Below, one piece after another: positions 11,655 through 23,691 of a stretch of DNA of 64,000 nucleotides. The stretch comes from Jaltomata sinuosa. Taxonomy: Eukaryota > Streptophyta > Magnoliopsida > Solanales > Solanaceae. The position numbers and the translations under genes are program-made. The notes beneath the pieces are model-generated. The model had not been told where the DNA came from, did no database searches, and saw only the letters and a program-made list of their open reading frames with translations. How positions within the stretch are numbered: the first letter of the stretch is position 1; each line of letters starts with the position of its first letter. The stretch lies in NCBI GenBank assembly GCA_003996215.1, contig QJPP01000311.1, forward strand, positions 496,001 to 560,000, in the 5' to 3' direction.

Positions 11655-12672
11655 ATGCATTGGAAAAAGCTTAAGGTGTTGGGCGCTGGTTCTTACGGAA
11701 CAGTGTCTCTTGCGACGCCGATAAACTGTTCGTCTACAATATTTGGAGCTCTGCGAAAGTTGTACATTCGTATTCACTCCGAGTGGAAGGACAAATATTG
11801 AATGCCTTGAGAGGGTCGGAGTACGTAGTTGCGTGCTTCGGAGAAGATGTCAGTGTAGAAATGGTAAGGACACTTATAACCTCATGCTCGAGTACGCATC
11901 GGGTGGAACTTTGCATGATTTAATTCATAAGTCGAACACGAGGCTTGGAGAATCAGAGACTGCATACTACACCTTTCAACTCTTAAGAGGGATTTCTCAT
12001 GTTCATTGTAAAAGGTTTATCCACTGCGATCTCAAACCGGCTAATATACTTGTTTTCCCTTGTGGAAATTATATTGCGGATTTGAAGTTGGCTGATTTTG
12101 GTCTGTCATTGAGATCAGCTGAAGCACATACATATATGGACAAGTCGAAGAAGCTGGGTCGCTATCATAGGCATAGAGGGACTCTACTATACACAACCCC
12201 GGAATCTCTAGTGTCTGGAATTCACGGTAGAGCCGTTGATATTTGGGCTTTTGGATGCATTGTGGTAGAGATGCTCACCGGGAGGTGGTTATGGCCGGAA
12301 TGTAAAAGCAATGATGAATTGAAGTTCAATATTGCACATGAAATGCCGGAGATTCCGAATAATATATCTGATGATGCGAAGGACTTTCTAGGCAAGTGTT
12401 TAGAAAAGGATAACCATTTGAGATATACTGCAGATATGTTGCTTGATCATCCATTCATCAGGAAGAGTAGTTATAAGAAGGTGATGGAAGACCGCATGCT
12501 GATGGAACAATACCATTTCGGTCATGCAGGCCGTAGAATTTGGGTTTCTACAAAGCACTACATGAGAGGATCATGCATTAATAATATCAGTTCTGCAGAG
12601 GTTAATAATAATAAGGAAAAAGGTAGAACAGATCAAGAGATTTATGAGAGAGGGACCTCATCAATGAGTTGA
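11655..12672 (+). pseudogene. MAPKKK-like protein kinase pseudogene, copy 1
   Basis: Single-exon Ser/Thr kinase related to the intact gene at 55390-56388. It opens MHWKKLKVLGAGSYG. Compared with the intact copy, a net 16-base deletion near 11725-11745 shifts the frame and removes the conserved Ala-Val-Lys, so the ATP-anchoring lysine is lost. A one-base deletion near 11860 (GTAGAAATGG for GTAGAAGATGG) shifts it again. From 11863 the frame stays open to 12672 and keeps HCDLKPAN, DFGLS, TPES and VDIWAFGC. A 309-residue ORF from 11743 exists, but its first 40 residues are out of the kinase frame. The TATA box and 3' flank are retained, so it may still be transcribed. Confidence 0.85.
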
Positions 12673-13111
12673 ATTTCAGAGACTTAGATTTATGAAGTGA
12701 AGACGATCAATCGAGCAGCTTGAAACTGGAATATGTATATCACAAATATATAGGAAGCTAAGCTAACTAGTATAGATGAACTACGTGTGCCTTGATATAT
12801 CCCTCTTTAGGTTTAGTAGATGGTGGTAAGTAGGCATCATCCTGTAACCAAAATATATACGATTAGGTCTCTAGCTCTTTTAATTCTTAATTGTATTAAA
12901 AAATATTTATACATGTAGTTTTAGTTCTACATATAGCTAGCTAGTTACTGAAGATATATCCTTATGTAAGTATCTTATACGTTATTTCTTGAACTAAAAA
13001 GGGATGTGTTTTGTCTCCAATATATAGTGAATGACTTTCTTAAAGTTGTTTCTGTTTATTGGGTAAATGGTAATATATAGTTTTTCTAGTCATTTGGTAT
13101 TAAAGAAAAAA
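12673..13111 (+). repeat. Kinase 3' flank, copy 1
   Basis: Region after the copy 1 stop. From 12732 it matches 14375-14780 in the same direction and, inverted, the sequence after the kinase copies at 46190-46400 and 55140-55330 (shared words AGGAAGCTAAGCTA, TTTTTCTAGTCATTTGGTAT). It probably includes the old 3' UTR. Confidence 0.65.
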
Positions 13112-13884
13112 GAGAAAAGACATAAATTCCATCCTGAACTTGTTCAAAAAAGTCACTTACACACTTAAATTAATCGAATGACCTATTACCTCCTTATTCT
13201 TATTTTTAGTGGAACTAACACCCCCTTCTTTGTCTATGTGGCATATGCGTGCAATCCAAACATTTTGGGCGCGTGTATACGGGGTAGTTTACAGAAAAAA
13301 TTAATTAAAAATGCTTAAAATAAATTTAATTATACACATGTCATTAGAAAATATTGATTTTAACAACCATCGGAAAAAAGTGAAAAGCTCATCGAAGTTT
13401 TGACAGACCGGCACTGACGAAATTTCTTTGCCCTCGCTCATTTCATTTCCTCTTCCCAAAGCACATAAAAAAACACCTTCCCCAAATTTTTACCCTTGTA
13501 ATCCTATCCTAAAATCTAAAAGCATGGATTGAAAAAGTCTCAACTTCATCGGAGAATCAAATTCCGGCGACCTTCATTTTTGTCCTTATCATTATCTATC
13601 TCATCTCCAAATCATCCTTGTTGAGAAGCCTTTTGGATCTTCATTTGCTCGTCGCTCTGCTAATCTATTTATTTGTTGGTAAAGCTCCCTTTTTGAGAGG
13701 TGACAATTTATTTTGACATGGAGCGAGTGTATTTCACTGCTCAACTTATCATTGATTTTGGGTCTGATAAGGAGGTGTTAGTTCCACTAAAAATAAGAAT
13801 AAAGAGATAATAGATTATCCGGTTAATTTAAGTGTGTAAGTGATTTTTCTTAACAAATTCAGGGTGAAACTTATATCTTTTCTC
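13112..13884. mobile_element. MULE-type foldback element 1
   Basis: 773 bp with about 120-bp inverted ends. The left end is GAGAAAAGACATAAATTCC and the right end read inward is GAGAAAAGATATAAGTTTC. The flanks AAGAAAAAA (13103-13111) and AAGAAGAAA (13885-13893) form a 9-bp duplication with one mismatch, typical of Mutator-like elements. No transposase is seen, so it is non-autonomous. The un-inserted sister sequence is at about 14755-14775. Confidence 0.8.
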
Positions 13885-14374
13885 AAGAAGAAAAGGACTC
13901 ATGATATATGCATTTCGGAATTAAGTTTAATTTGCACTTTAGTTTTCCCTTGAATCAATTAAGTTACTATTTTGTATGTCCATGTCTGTCAATTGTCTTA
14001 TCTACTACCGGAAATCATCTAAGCATTATTACATGTGAGTTTAAGTACGTACTAGCTCTATGCATGTATAAAGAATATTTATACAATTAGATTACTTAAT
14101 CTCTAATTTGAAAAAAATAGTAGCTAACCTACTATTAGAGATTAATATGTATTCACTGATATTATAGAAAATTTGTTATAATATCAATGTACATAACTAA
14201 TGAAATCCTCCCCGTATAAAGATTAAAGGGTACTGTTATTCTCGCGTTGTTCTGTTTCTAATAGAACATTTATGTCTAATTTCTAGTATATATAGCATTA
14301 TTTTAAACCCTCTGCTGCGAAATGTAATAGAATTAAATTGTTGATATATAGCGTAATTAAACATGAATATTTGG
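13885..14374. other. Gene-free interval, kinase 3'-flank derived
   Basis: The first 100 bases match sequence at 14770-14835 and 54310-54370 (TTAAGTTTAATTTGCACTT type). The remainder is AT-rich with no recognisable gene. Confidence 0.4.
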
Positions 14375-14835
14375 TACATATGTATATCACAATTGTATAG
14401 GAAGCTAAGCTAGCTATATATATATGCAGCTGATGATTTGATGTAAAAGAACTACGTAAGTGTGGCTTCATATATCCCTCTATAGGCTTATTAGATGATG
14501 GTACGTAGGCAGCCCGTGACCAAGATATTTATATATATGATCAGGTCCAAGCTCTATTAATTCAAAAAGATTTATATTGGTAGTATTAGTTATATAGCTA
14601 GCATTTATTTCTTACCAAAGATTCTAATGGAAGTATGTTATGTATTCTTGAGCTATAAAGAAATGTGTTTTTTCTCCAAATTAATACCGCAGTAGAATTA
14701 CTTTAATTTCATAATATTGTTTCTGTGGTTATAATACTAGTTTTTCTAGTCATTTGGTATATTAAAAAAAGGAATTCTACATTTAGGAGTTAATTAAGTT
14801 GTACTTTTGGTTTTACCTTGAATCAAGTTACTGAT
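14375..14835 (+). repeat. Orphan kinase 3' flank
   Basis: A second same-strand copy of the sequence that follows kinase copy 1, including AGGAAGCTAAGCTAGC and TTTTTCTAGTCATTTGG, with no kinase body in front of it. It marks another array member whose coding part is gone. It lacks the MULE element present in the other copy and so shows the empty site. Confidence 0.65.
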
Positions 14836-14926
14836 TCAATTCTCTTATCATGAATTCCCGTTAATTATTTTCTCAGAGTACTTAAAGATGTCGATAATAA
14901 TGCGCTTATACAATATCAGTGTTATA

Positions 14927-15173
14927 CTTCCTCGGTCCATTTTAATTATCGTGCTTACTAAAAATAGTTAATAGGTCCAAATTTAGTTACATTATTTTAG
15001 AAAATTGAGATATACATAATTATTTGTTTCCACCTTTATGTGGTGAAAAAGATTCGTAGTATTAAATTGAAATCAAAAAGTAAATAAAGATAATTTAGTC
15101 AAATTACCCTTTAGATAATGTAAGGAGCATGCAAAGAAAAACATGACAAGTAAATAATGGATCGGAGAGATCT
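14927..15173. mobile_element. Stowaway-type MITE, diverged
   Basis: The left end CTTCCTCGGTCCATTTTAAT follows TA. The right end, near AATAATGGATCGGAGAGA, is its degraded inverse. The right boundary is approximate. Confidence 0.55.
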
Positions 15174-15623
15174 AGTACTAATTAACATTTGTGTCTAAAT
15201 GAAGATTCTCATCAAGCTATGTTATGTATATATATAGTTATATAAAGGGAGCTGAGTAAGGTGACTGATCTTTTAATTAGCTTATGAGATATGAAAGAGG
15301 GCCAAAATACTCTGATTTTTTTTTTTGTGTGTGTTTTCAATTATTATTAGTGCTAACTATTATATTTATTACACGGTTCCAGATTAGCAATTACATAAGA
15401 TTTAATGCCCTTTGAAAGTTTCTGCGGGCTCCAAAGAGACAAAGATGTCTAATTAAACATATTATAATCATGTATAGTATTGTAACAACAATATTTTAAA
15501 TGACTCCAGGTTATTCACAACTGGGAGAAAGGGACATACAACATAGTATTTAACTATAGGGAGCAAAATAGAGTATTCATCTTTTGACGAATCATATGAA
15601 GTAAAGATGCATAATATTTAGTA

Positions 15624-16591
15624 GAGAAAATGCATAAACTCCCCCCTAAAGTTGGACGTGAGTTGAATGTAGACACCTAAATTTTACGGGGGTCCTATCA
15701 TCCACTCAACAATTTTAAACTGATATTATTACATTCATTTTGTGTCAGCTCCAATTTTCAAAAATAAGTGTTAGTCACACCCCAATCATCAATCGACATG
15801 TGTTAATTTAAATTTTAAAAAATTATTTTTCTTTTTCTCTTTCTTATTTTTGACTTTATAACTTTTCTATTCCACAACTCACCCACCCCCTCTATGTGCT
15901 TCTTCTTCACTAACCCATTTTCCCCATATTCTTTCCTCTTCTGAATGTGCTTTTTCTTTTTTTTTTTCATATTCTTTCATTTTTTATTTTGAGCAAATTC
16001 AAGGTTATGAAATATCATTAATTATTTTATTTTTTATATAACTTTAGCAAAATTGAAAATGAAGATTTTGAAAAGAATCAATGAATTCCCAAAATTTGTA
16101 AGGAGTTGAATTTAATTTTGAATGAAAGTTAAATGATATCTCCTAATCATCTTGAATTCAATGAAATTTATAAAATTATTCGAAATGTAAGAAATTTTTT
16201 CAGATTTTAAAGTGAAGATGATAAAATTGTGAAGAAATGATAAAATCAGAGTGGGTTTGGGATGGGGGTGGGGAGGGGTGTGTGTGTCTAATGGAAATGA
16301 AAAAATGGTGACAACAAGCTAAAGAAGGAAGAGAAAAAGAAAAGAAATTAAAATAACAAAAAAACAAAAAAATATATTTTATAAAGAGAAATTTATAAAA
16401 ATAAAATTTTAATTTTTTTTCGATTCCTCACTCTCCATAAGAAAGTGCATACACTCTCTATGACAGGTGGCCCAAAAAAAATGTAATAATATCAGTTTAA
16501 AATTATTGAGTGGGGTAATAGAACCCCATAAAATTTAGGTGTCTACATTCAAATCACATCCAACTTTAGGGAGGAATTTATGTATTTTCTC
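15624..16591. mobile_element. MULE-type foldback element 2
   Basis: 968 bp. The left end is GAGAAAATGCATAAACTCCC and the right end read inward is GAGAAAATACATAAATTCC, with similarity for about 120 bp. The flanks TATTTAGTA (15615-15623) and TATATAGTA (16592-16600) form a 9-bp duplication with one mismatch. The interior is a C-rich pyrimidine tract and AT-rich filler. It has no transposase. Confidence 0.8.
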
Positions 16592-17070
16592 TATATAGTA
16601 CGTACACATAATAGTGACTCTAAATTCAGAGAGGTCTTTTAAGAGAAATCAAAAAAGAAAAGGGCTGGAGAAGCTCCTTTTGGAAGAAAAACTCCATATT
16701 GTAATGAGACGTAATGGCATAAAACATAATTCTCTTTCGAATATTTATCAAGAGATCTCTTTGAAAGGAGAAATAAAAACTTACTATTTCTTAATTAATC
16801 CATATAAAGCACTTAAAAATAAGTGCTTAAAAGCACTTTTCTATTTTACCTAAACACTTTATAAGTGCTTAAAAGCACTTAAAATAAGCCAATTCAAATA
16901 GGTCTTAAGCGTCACAGATGAAATAAAATTCTCTGTTTAAGCACGCAATATCTCGGTGATATCACGCTATTATGCTCGAATAAAATATTATGATCGATTT
17001 AATCTCCACTAGAAAAATAATAGAATACCTAATTAACCATTATATATAGCATATAAATTGACATGTTGCA
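16592..17070. other. Gene-free interval with small palindromes
   Basis: Bases 16805-16885 carry repeated AAGTGCTTAAAAGCACTT, a short palindrome that could be the end of a small MITE. Bases 16918-17010 match 43744-43835 (CTGTTTAAGCACGCAATATC type), which is further evidence of array duplication. Confidence 0.45.
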
Positions 17071-17468
17071 AGAATTTGGATTTGGCTCCTCTCCATTTTC
17101 CTTCTATCCATTTTTTCCAAGTTCTTACCTAGATTGAGGACACATGATATAAGTTAAATTTAATGGTTAAAATTTAATTGATTAAAATGAGTTATTAACC
17201 ATAGTTTATATATTTGGTTAAAAAATTACTGCAATCCCACAATCTTAACAACATATATATTATCTTATTTATAAATATGGTAAAAAAAAAAACTCTCTTC
17301 TTACTTCTTTTTTCTTGTTAATTTGTAATATTAATATTTTCATATTAAATTTTTCAAAAGTCGAGAGTTTCTTTGTAAAATTTTAGAATGAAACAGAATA
17401 CCTCATTAATTAAATAAATTAAAACAAAAGAACGAAGCTAAACTAAAGAACTATATACATATTAAATA

Positions 17469-18920
17469 GAGAAAAGACATCAAAACACCCCTAAATTTGT
17501 CCCAAAAATTTACTTTAGCCCTTTAACTACAGAGGTATTTATTTACCTCCATAACAACTTTTAAGTAATTAAATATCACCCTAAAAATATTATACCAGTC
17601 TCATAGTAGAGAGTGTATTACACACGCACTACATCATTGACACATCAGTGCCAAATCAATGCCACGTCGAAGCCACGTTGAACATTATTATTTTTAAATA
17701 ATAAGCTACTAAATATGCAATAATTAAAGTAAAAAAAAAAATCTCTCACCCCCACCCTCCATGTCTTCTTCTCCAGCACAACCCCCACCCCCCCACCCAT
17801 CCCCACCCACCGCACGTCTTTAAGCTGCCAACCTCACCCCCATGCAGCCACAAGCGCTATAGGGAATATGGATTCTTTTATCAACTCATTTCGTTTCACA
17901 TAGTTCAAGTTACATTCATTAGGGAGGCAGATGCTCCCAAAAGGCATCCAGCGTTTGCTGTCGGTATCGATATTTTTCATTTTTTTTAGTCTTTCAGCAG
18001 TTGCTGGATCCATCTCCACCAACCAAACTCAAAAACGCATTCCTTCCTCCATTCAACCCATTGGGCAGTCTTTACCCTTCCTAATCGAAGAGCCATTTGT
18101 CTCATATGGCTGCCAACCCCACCCCCACCTTTTCTCCAGCACCCCTCGTTTTTTGAATTCTCGAACACCCCCCCCCCCCAATAAGCTGCCAACCTTCTCC
18201 AGCACCCCCCCCCCCTCCAAACGCTCCCCTCCTTCTTCTCCAATGCTCCCTCTTCCGTCACCACCCCTCTCTAATTAACTCCATTTGAATTGCTTTGGAT
18301 TTTTCCTTTTCGTCTTCTTTAACAAGCACAAATTCGAAAAAAATCTATCCCCCAAAAGCATCACGAGCCTATGATTTGATGATTATCAAAATTCAAACTT
18401 CATTAATTTTTCTATTCTAATTTCAATAATATTATATAACAGATCAAGTAAACATAAGGTGAAAAAAATTAAAATTAGTTTTAGATTATTGATTTTGCCT
18501 TAATTTTAAGTTCCTTTAAGATTTTGGTGTGATAAATGAATTTTTTTCACTTTTTAGCAGGAAGTATTGTGGTAAACTCAAAAAGATTAATAAGAAAAAA
18601 GGAAAAAAAAAAGAAAATAAAACCGAGTTGCAGAAGGGTGGAGAGAAGAAGAAGAAAAAGGGGTGGGAGGTGTAAAGAAGAAGAAAGGGGTGGGCCAGGT
18701 TTTTTTTTAAATATATTTTTATAATATAATTCACATATTTGTGGGGTCCTTTTTTTTTTTAAAAAAAAAATAGTAAGTATTTTTTTTAATTGCCATGTCA
18801 GCATTTAAGGTGGTATTTAATTACTTAAAAGTTGTTAAGGGGATAAATAAATATCCGTATAGTTAAAGAGCTAAAGTAAATTTTCGGGACAAGTTTAGAA
18901 GTGTTTTGATGTCTTTTCTC
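17469..18920. mobile_element. MULE-type foldback element 3
   Basis: 1452 bp with inverted ends GAGAAAAGACATCAAAACAC. It is flanked by a perfect 9-bp duplication TATTAAATA (17460-17468 and 18921-18929). The interior has C-rich tracts near 17750-17850 and 18110-18260 that give chance proline-rich ORFs. No transposase is seen. It lies inside the inverted-repeat element 17071-19368. Confidence 0.9.
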
Positions 18921-18964
18921 TATTAAATAAATTAAAACAAAGAATGAAGCTAATTAACTAACAA

Positions 18965-18969
<5 letters not shown>

Positions 18970-19019
<50 letters not shown>
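18970..19019. repeat. (TA)n microsatellite
   Basis: About 25 uninterrupted TA/AT dinucleotides within the right arm of the inverted-repeat element. It is likely polymorphic. Confidence 0.95.
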
Positions 19020-19022
<3 letters not shown>

Positions 19023-19522
19023 TGTAGAAATTTTGAACCAATTTGCAATTGAAACCACACTTATAAAACGAGTAGACCAATTAAATAATAGGTTATTAAT
19101 TAAAAAATAATTGGAGGACAGATCCCGAAAAAAAAGTAGGAAGAGAGATTTTTTTTTAATTATATTTATGGACAAAAGTAATATATATGTCATAATTTTT
19201 GAAACTAAATATATAAGGTATTTATTATCTAAATCATGATTAAGAATTTATTTTGATTAATTAAATTTTAATTATTAAATTTAATTTATGCCATGTGTCC
19301 TCAATCTAAGTAAAAACTTGGAAAAAACATAGAGAAGAAAAATGGAGAGGAGTCAAATTCAAATTGTCCCAACAATTTAGTTACCGTTTATAGGTTATGA
19401 AACAATGCTCTATTAAAGAGTTATATAATATTATAAATATATATTTTTCACCCCGTCAGTAAATAGATCTGTTTTTGCCATATTGTCGACATGACTACCA
19501 ATTGAAACGTCATTTGACAATA

Positions 19523-19783
19523 CTTCATCCGTTTATTTTTACTTGTCACTTATTTTAAAATAAATTTTTATTTTTACTTGTTACTTTTGACATATCAAGA
19601 AAAAATAAAAAGTTTTTCTCAAATGACCCTTAGCATTAATTACTTAATCCTCAAATGAATTATCAAAGACTTAATACTATATCAATTAATAGGGAAAGTG
19701 AGGTAAAATAAATATGTTAATTATTAATTTCTAAATAAATACGCCAAGTTAAAAAATGACAAATAAAAATGAAGGAAGAAAAG
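19523..19783. mobile_element. Stowaway-type MITE
   Basis: The left end CTTCATCCGTTTATTTTTAC and the right end, read inward TTTTCTTCCTTCATTTTTAT, are inverted. Both are flanked by TA (19521-19522 and 19784-19785). It has 261 bp and no coding content. Confidence 0.7.
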
Positions 19784-21841
19784 TATCCAGAATTTTGCAT
19801 TTCTTGTTTAAAGAAATGTAATTATGTGCACAAGACTTGTTTAAAGTTCCAACACTAGTCTATGGGAAATAAGTAGGTCTATAATTCTCTGAACAACACT
19901 CTTTTAGTGGAAGAATATTAACAGAGGGTGGAAATTTCCCAAGGAGGACTCTTAATTATTGATAATTGGAAATGGAAAAGAGGCATGATTTTCTAGCATG
20001 ATCCATTGATGTATATAAATAATAGAACTTTAGGAAATAGTTTTGTACTAGAGATAAGAGATAATAATTTTGAGATAAAATATAGAATTATTTTATCTTT
20101 GAAGAATCTAATCAAACACAAGTTTGCAGAATCATTGAATTCGTTTCACTAAACTATGTAATCACATACAAGAACGAATTACACAGTATAAAATTACAGT
20201 CTAAGACCATACCTTGTTACATATTATTCTTCGCATTTCAAAGAAGGTTTCCTCACAAATATACTTCTTCACAACAAATTTTAGGAACTCTTATAGAGAA
20301 AAAAGATAAAAATTTGCTGTTAATTGAGAAAAGGGAAGCTGAAGTTCTACGAAGGAACTTCTTTTAATCAGTCAAAAGCGATGCAACGGTTAGGAAGAAT
20401 CCTATTGTTGTGTCCCTTCTTATTTTTCTCAATTTAAATAATTAATAATTATATATTATTTAATCTCTTAAGATGAATTCGGGTTGATCCACATGGTTGA
20501 TCCTATCCAATTTTCTTCAATCTTGTATTTGATTTAGGGTATTATAATAGTTCCTAAATTATTTAGTTCATATATATGTATATATATATGATGGCATAAC
20601 TAATCCTATGAAATATTAACTTTATCTATATTTTCCCCATACCAAACAACTCCTAAGATCTACCATTATGGGTCCCTTTAATAGTTATGCGGAAAATAGT
20701 GCAATTTTTTAATACTGTGATTAGCAATATCAAAAATGATTAAGTTATTCCTTCGTTCCATATTGATTGTCATGTTTTATTTTTTCAGAATCAATTTAAC
20801 TATTTTTTTAAAATTAAATTAAGTTAATATGTTAAACTTTAAAGAACTTAGCAAGAAAAAAAAAAGAGAATTGGGAAATTTTCTGTGTTTTTTCAGATTC
20901 ACGGTACAATGTATTTACGTCTATGTGTATCCAACGAGTATAAAAGTTTTTTTCTAAAAGAAATGTAATTTTGTGATTTTGTCTAGCTCCTATTAGTTTA
21001 TCTCTAATAATATGTAACAAACTTTGTAGAACCCATTTATTTTATACCCCCCCCCCCCCCCCCCCCCCCTTAAATAGTCTTTATTGACATTATTCGAATA
21101 TTACTTCAATATTAACTTTGCCTGATTGTAATATTTTAGTTATTAGCCATTATAGTATTATTTTTAAGAAAATAATTGTTTTTATCCTTGTGTTATGACT
21201 TTATTATGGTTTTGATCCCTATGATAGGATCGTCTCCCACTACTATATGATGGTAGAATCTTCTTCCACTATTATATATATTAGAATAGATTGAGATTGA
21301 AGAGAATTTTCTTTCTTTCTCTTTTCATTATTCTTTTGCGTTGGGTTCTCTTTCTTTGTTAGATTTTAACTCTTAGTTTATATTAAAAGAGCTTGTTGAA
21401 TTTTGGAGATACATCATGAAATATCTTTAAAGACAATATCATTAACACGCCTCAAGCTATAAAAATTTCTTACCATTCTTGTGACCAAATATTTTTCGTA
21501 AGATTTCTAACACTATCTTGGGTACTATTGTTGAAATAGTGAAATGGATACCTTTTTCTCATAGGAAGATTTGAATGACCAAAAATCACAATCATTTTAA
21601 CAAATAAACATACTAATTTCTCAACCCAAAATGCTACTAGTACGGAGATAAAATTCTATATAACTAATAAATGTATAAATCATTTTTATAGCTATATATA
21701 GCCATAGAAGTTTATTAATAGTCGGGCCATCTGGTTCCCGATTGAAGATTTATTCCCAAAACAAGAAGTGAATGTTCATATAATCGTTTTTGTAACTATA
21801 GCCACTATAACAATACCGAATAACATTATATTGGATCAATC
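19784..21841. other. Gene-free interval, array flank
   Basis: Bases 19790-20030 match 50286-50480 (TGTTTAAAGTTCCAAC shared). Bases 20700-20740 match the empty-site side of the hAT insertion at 51095. Bases 21530-21840 match 43960-44130, 51790-51990 and 54600-54800. A 23-base C run occupies 21047-21069. I see no intact gene. Confidence 0.5.
21047..21069. repeat. Poly-C run (23 C)
   Basis: Uninterrupted C homopolymer in AT-rich DNA. Its length is likely unreliable in sequencing. Confidence 0.95.
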
Positions 21842-22042
21842 CATTCCTTAGTCTAAATAGTATAAGCTCCACAATTATTTTTTGCTAGAATTACAATTTT
21901 ATTTTAAATAATGAGCAATTTACAATTGGGTTGGCACAACATTGTTCATAACAATTTACTATATATAACACAATATACATATGGAACGCATGATACTCTA
22001 AAGTCTAAATCTAGCTAGTTATTTTAAAGATTTAATAACATA
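21842..22042 (+). repeat. Duplicated kinase-promoter block, copy D, first part
   Basis: Matches 10890-11070 of copy A (AATAATGAGCAATTTACAATT, then ATATGGAACGCATGATACTC). It continues across several insertions to 26289 and 27262, ending in the kinase fragment at 27905. Confidence 0.75.
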
Positions 22043-22047
22043 CAAGA

Positions 22048-22397
22048 TATTGTAAAATCAAGCTCATAATAATAATATAAAAAAGAAAGTAGACAAGAAA
22101 TTAAGGAGACAAGAGAAGAGAGTTTTTCTTATTCTTCCAAGTATCAAATATTTTCAAGTGTATACAATATGAATTATTATGCCTCTATTTATAGTGTTCA
22201 TAGAGGCATCCTAAAAGTTGTCATAAACATGATATTAACTATGGAGGTTATGGAAAAAATATTATGGGAAGAGAGAGTTACACTCATAATGGTGTGTGGT
22301 ATATATAGTGGAGGATTAACTATACATTATGAAGAAGATTAGTGAGAGTAACTTCTTAGAAGTTATGGACATCCACATAATTATATTATTTACAACA
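22048..22397 (-). mobile_element. Solo LTR, about 350 bp, probably Ty1-copia
   Basis: On the minus strand it begins TGTTGTAAATAATA and ends TTTTACAATA, the final CA having become TA. It has a TATA box in CACTATAAATAGAGGC. The flanks CAAGA (22043-22047 and 22398-22402) are a perfect 5-bp duplication, and the surrounding sequence rejoins as in copy A. No internal region remains, so it is a recombination product. Confidence 0.75.
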
Positions 22398-22418
22398 CAA
22401 GAAACAATTTATATATCA

Positions 22419-23247
22419 ACTTTGGGTAATTGGTCTACATAGTCACTCAACTTTGTTTTGTCTTTCAAAGTCACTCAACTTTGTCTAATTAGCTTTCATA
22501 GTCATTTTTGGGGTGAATATAATTTTCAAAAATTATTTAATGACATGACATCTATACATTTTTTTTTAAAAATATTTTAAATTATTAAAATCAATATTAA
22601 AATTTATTAATAAGGTTAATGCAAAGCTTTTTAGGGAAAAGAATTTTAGCGCTCAAAATAACCTAACGGATCGTTACAACCTATTTCACTAATAAAATCA
22701 ACAAACTACATAATACAAATTATTTAAAAACAAAAATTGTACAATTTATATAAAAACAATAAGAACTGCATGCACTGTAGATTAGTGTTTGGAATAACTC
22801 TATGAAAACATTCACCTATATTTATCTAAAAGTAATAAATTACATAGTACATATTATTTTATAATAGAAAATAGTGTAATTTATATACAAACAACAAAAA
22901 GCTGATGGATCTCTATCTCGTATAAAAGGAATAAGTTCACATATATTTGTAATTCAGATAAACATCCCTACCATAACACTTGAAAAGGAAAAGCTCTTAC
23001 GAGGAAAAAATAGGGGAAAAAAAAAAGGAAAAAGAAGAAGCTGTTGCCAGTCACAATTTGCATTAATCAATAAATTTTGATACTTTAAAATACTTTTCTA
23101 TAAAATTATTGATGTCATGTCATTAAATAATTATTGAAAATTATATTTATCTCAAAAATGACTATGAAAGCTAATTAAACAAAGTTGAGTGACTATGAAA
23201 GTCAATTACCCAAAGTTGAGTGACTATTGTGGCCAATTATTCAAAGT
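22419..23247. mobile_element. Inverted-repeat MITE with GTCACTCAACTTTG repeats
   Basis: Left ACTTTGGGTAATTGGTCTAC and right (read inward) ACTTTGAATAATTGGCCAC are inverted. Each arm repeats GTCACTCAACTTTG two or three times at about 37-bp spacing. I could not find a clean target duplication, so the ends are approximate. Confidence 0.6.
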
Positions 23248-23691
23248 TGAGTGACGATTCAAGCTTCTTACTCACTAGAATTGCTACCTAGATGATCTAC
23301 GGAATCTTTTACAAATGATATGAGTTTCCTGTCCATACTTCAACGGTGTTCTTTAATAATCCTTCTTAGCGATATTCTTATTAATTCTTATTTTCATCTA
23401 AAAATGATATTAGAAATCTAAAATAATCACATTTATTTCTTTCCTTATTAATACAATTTATTATTACTTTCCTAGAATCTCTCTATTTTCTTTATATTAC
23501 TTCCGGTTTTTTTCCTAATTAGATGAATAAATTAAATACCCACCATTATGAGTATTAATACATGAGAATGTATTCTGTCAATTTTTGCTTACAAATGCAA
23601 ATGGCAAAATTCATATCCCTTCTTAGGCTTCTAGCAGATATTGGTTTTACTTTTATTCTCTTTGTAATTGTTATTTGGGTGATATAAAATT

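Larger units (their letters stand above)
17071..19368. repeat. Large inverted repeat element, interrupted by a MULE-type insert
   Basis: Bases 17071-17330 and 19110-19368 are inverted copies. The left reads TTTGGATTTGGCTCCTCTCC and the right, inward, TTTGAATTTGACTCCTCTCC, both followed by a shared GATTGAGGACACATG. The arms look like a foldback element of about 850 bp that was later split by the insertion at 17469-18920. I could not find a clean target duplication. Confidence 0.6.

Noticed and set aside
11743..11862. First 40 residues of the 309-residue kinase-containing ORF
   Set aside because: They are read out of the kinase frame. The kinase N-terminus is present upstream and in another frame, so this is not a novel N-terminal domain.
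17931..18278. Proline-rich ORF (115 residues) and its opposite-strand partner
   Set aside because: It lies in the C-rich interior of MULE-type element 3. Composition alone keeps the frame open, and no domain or start context supports a gene.
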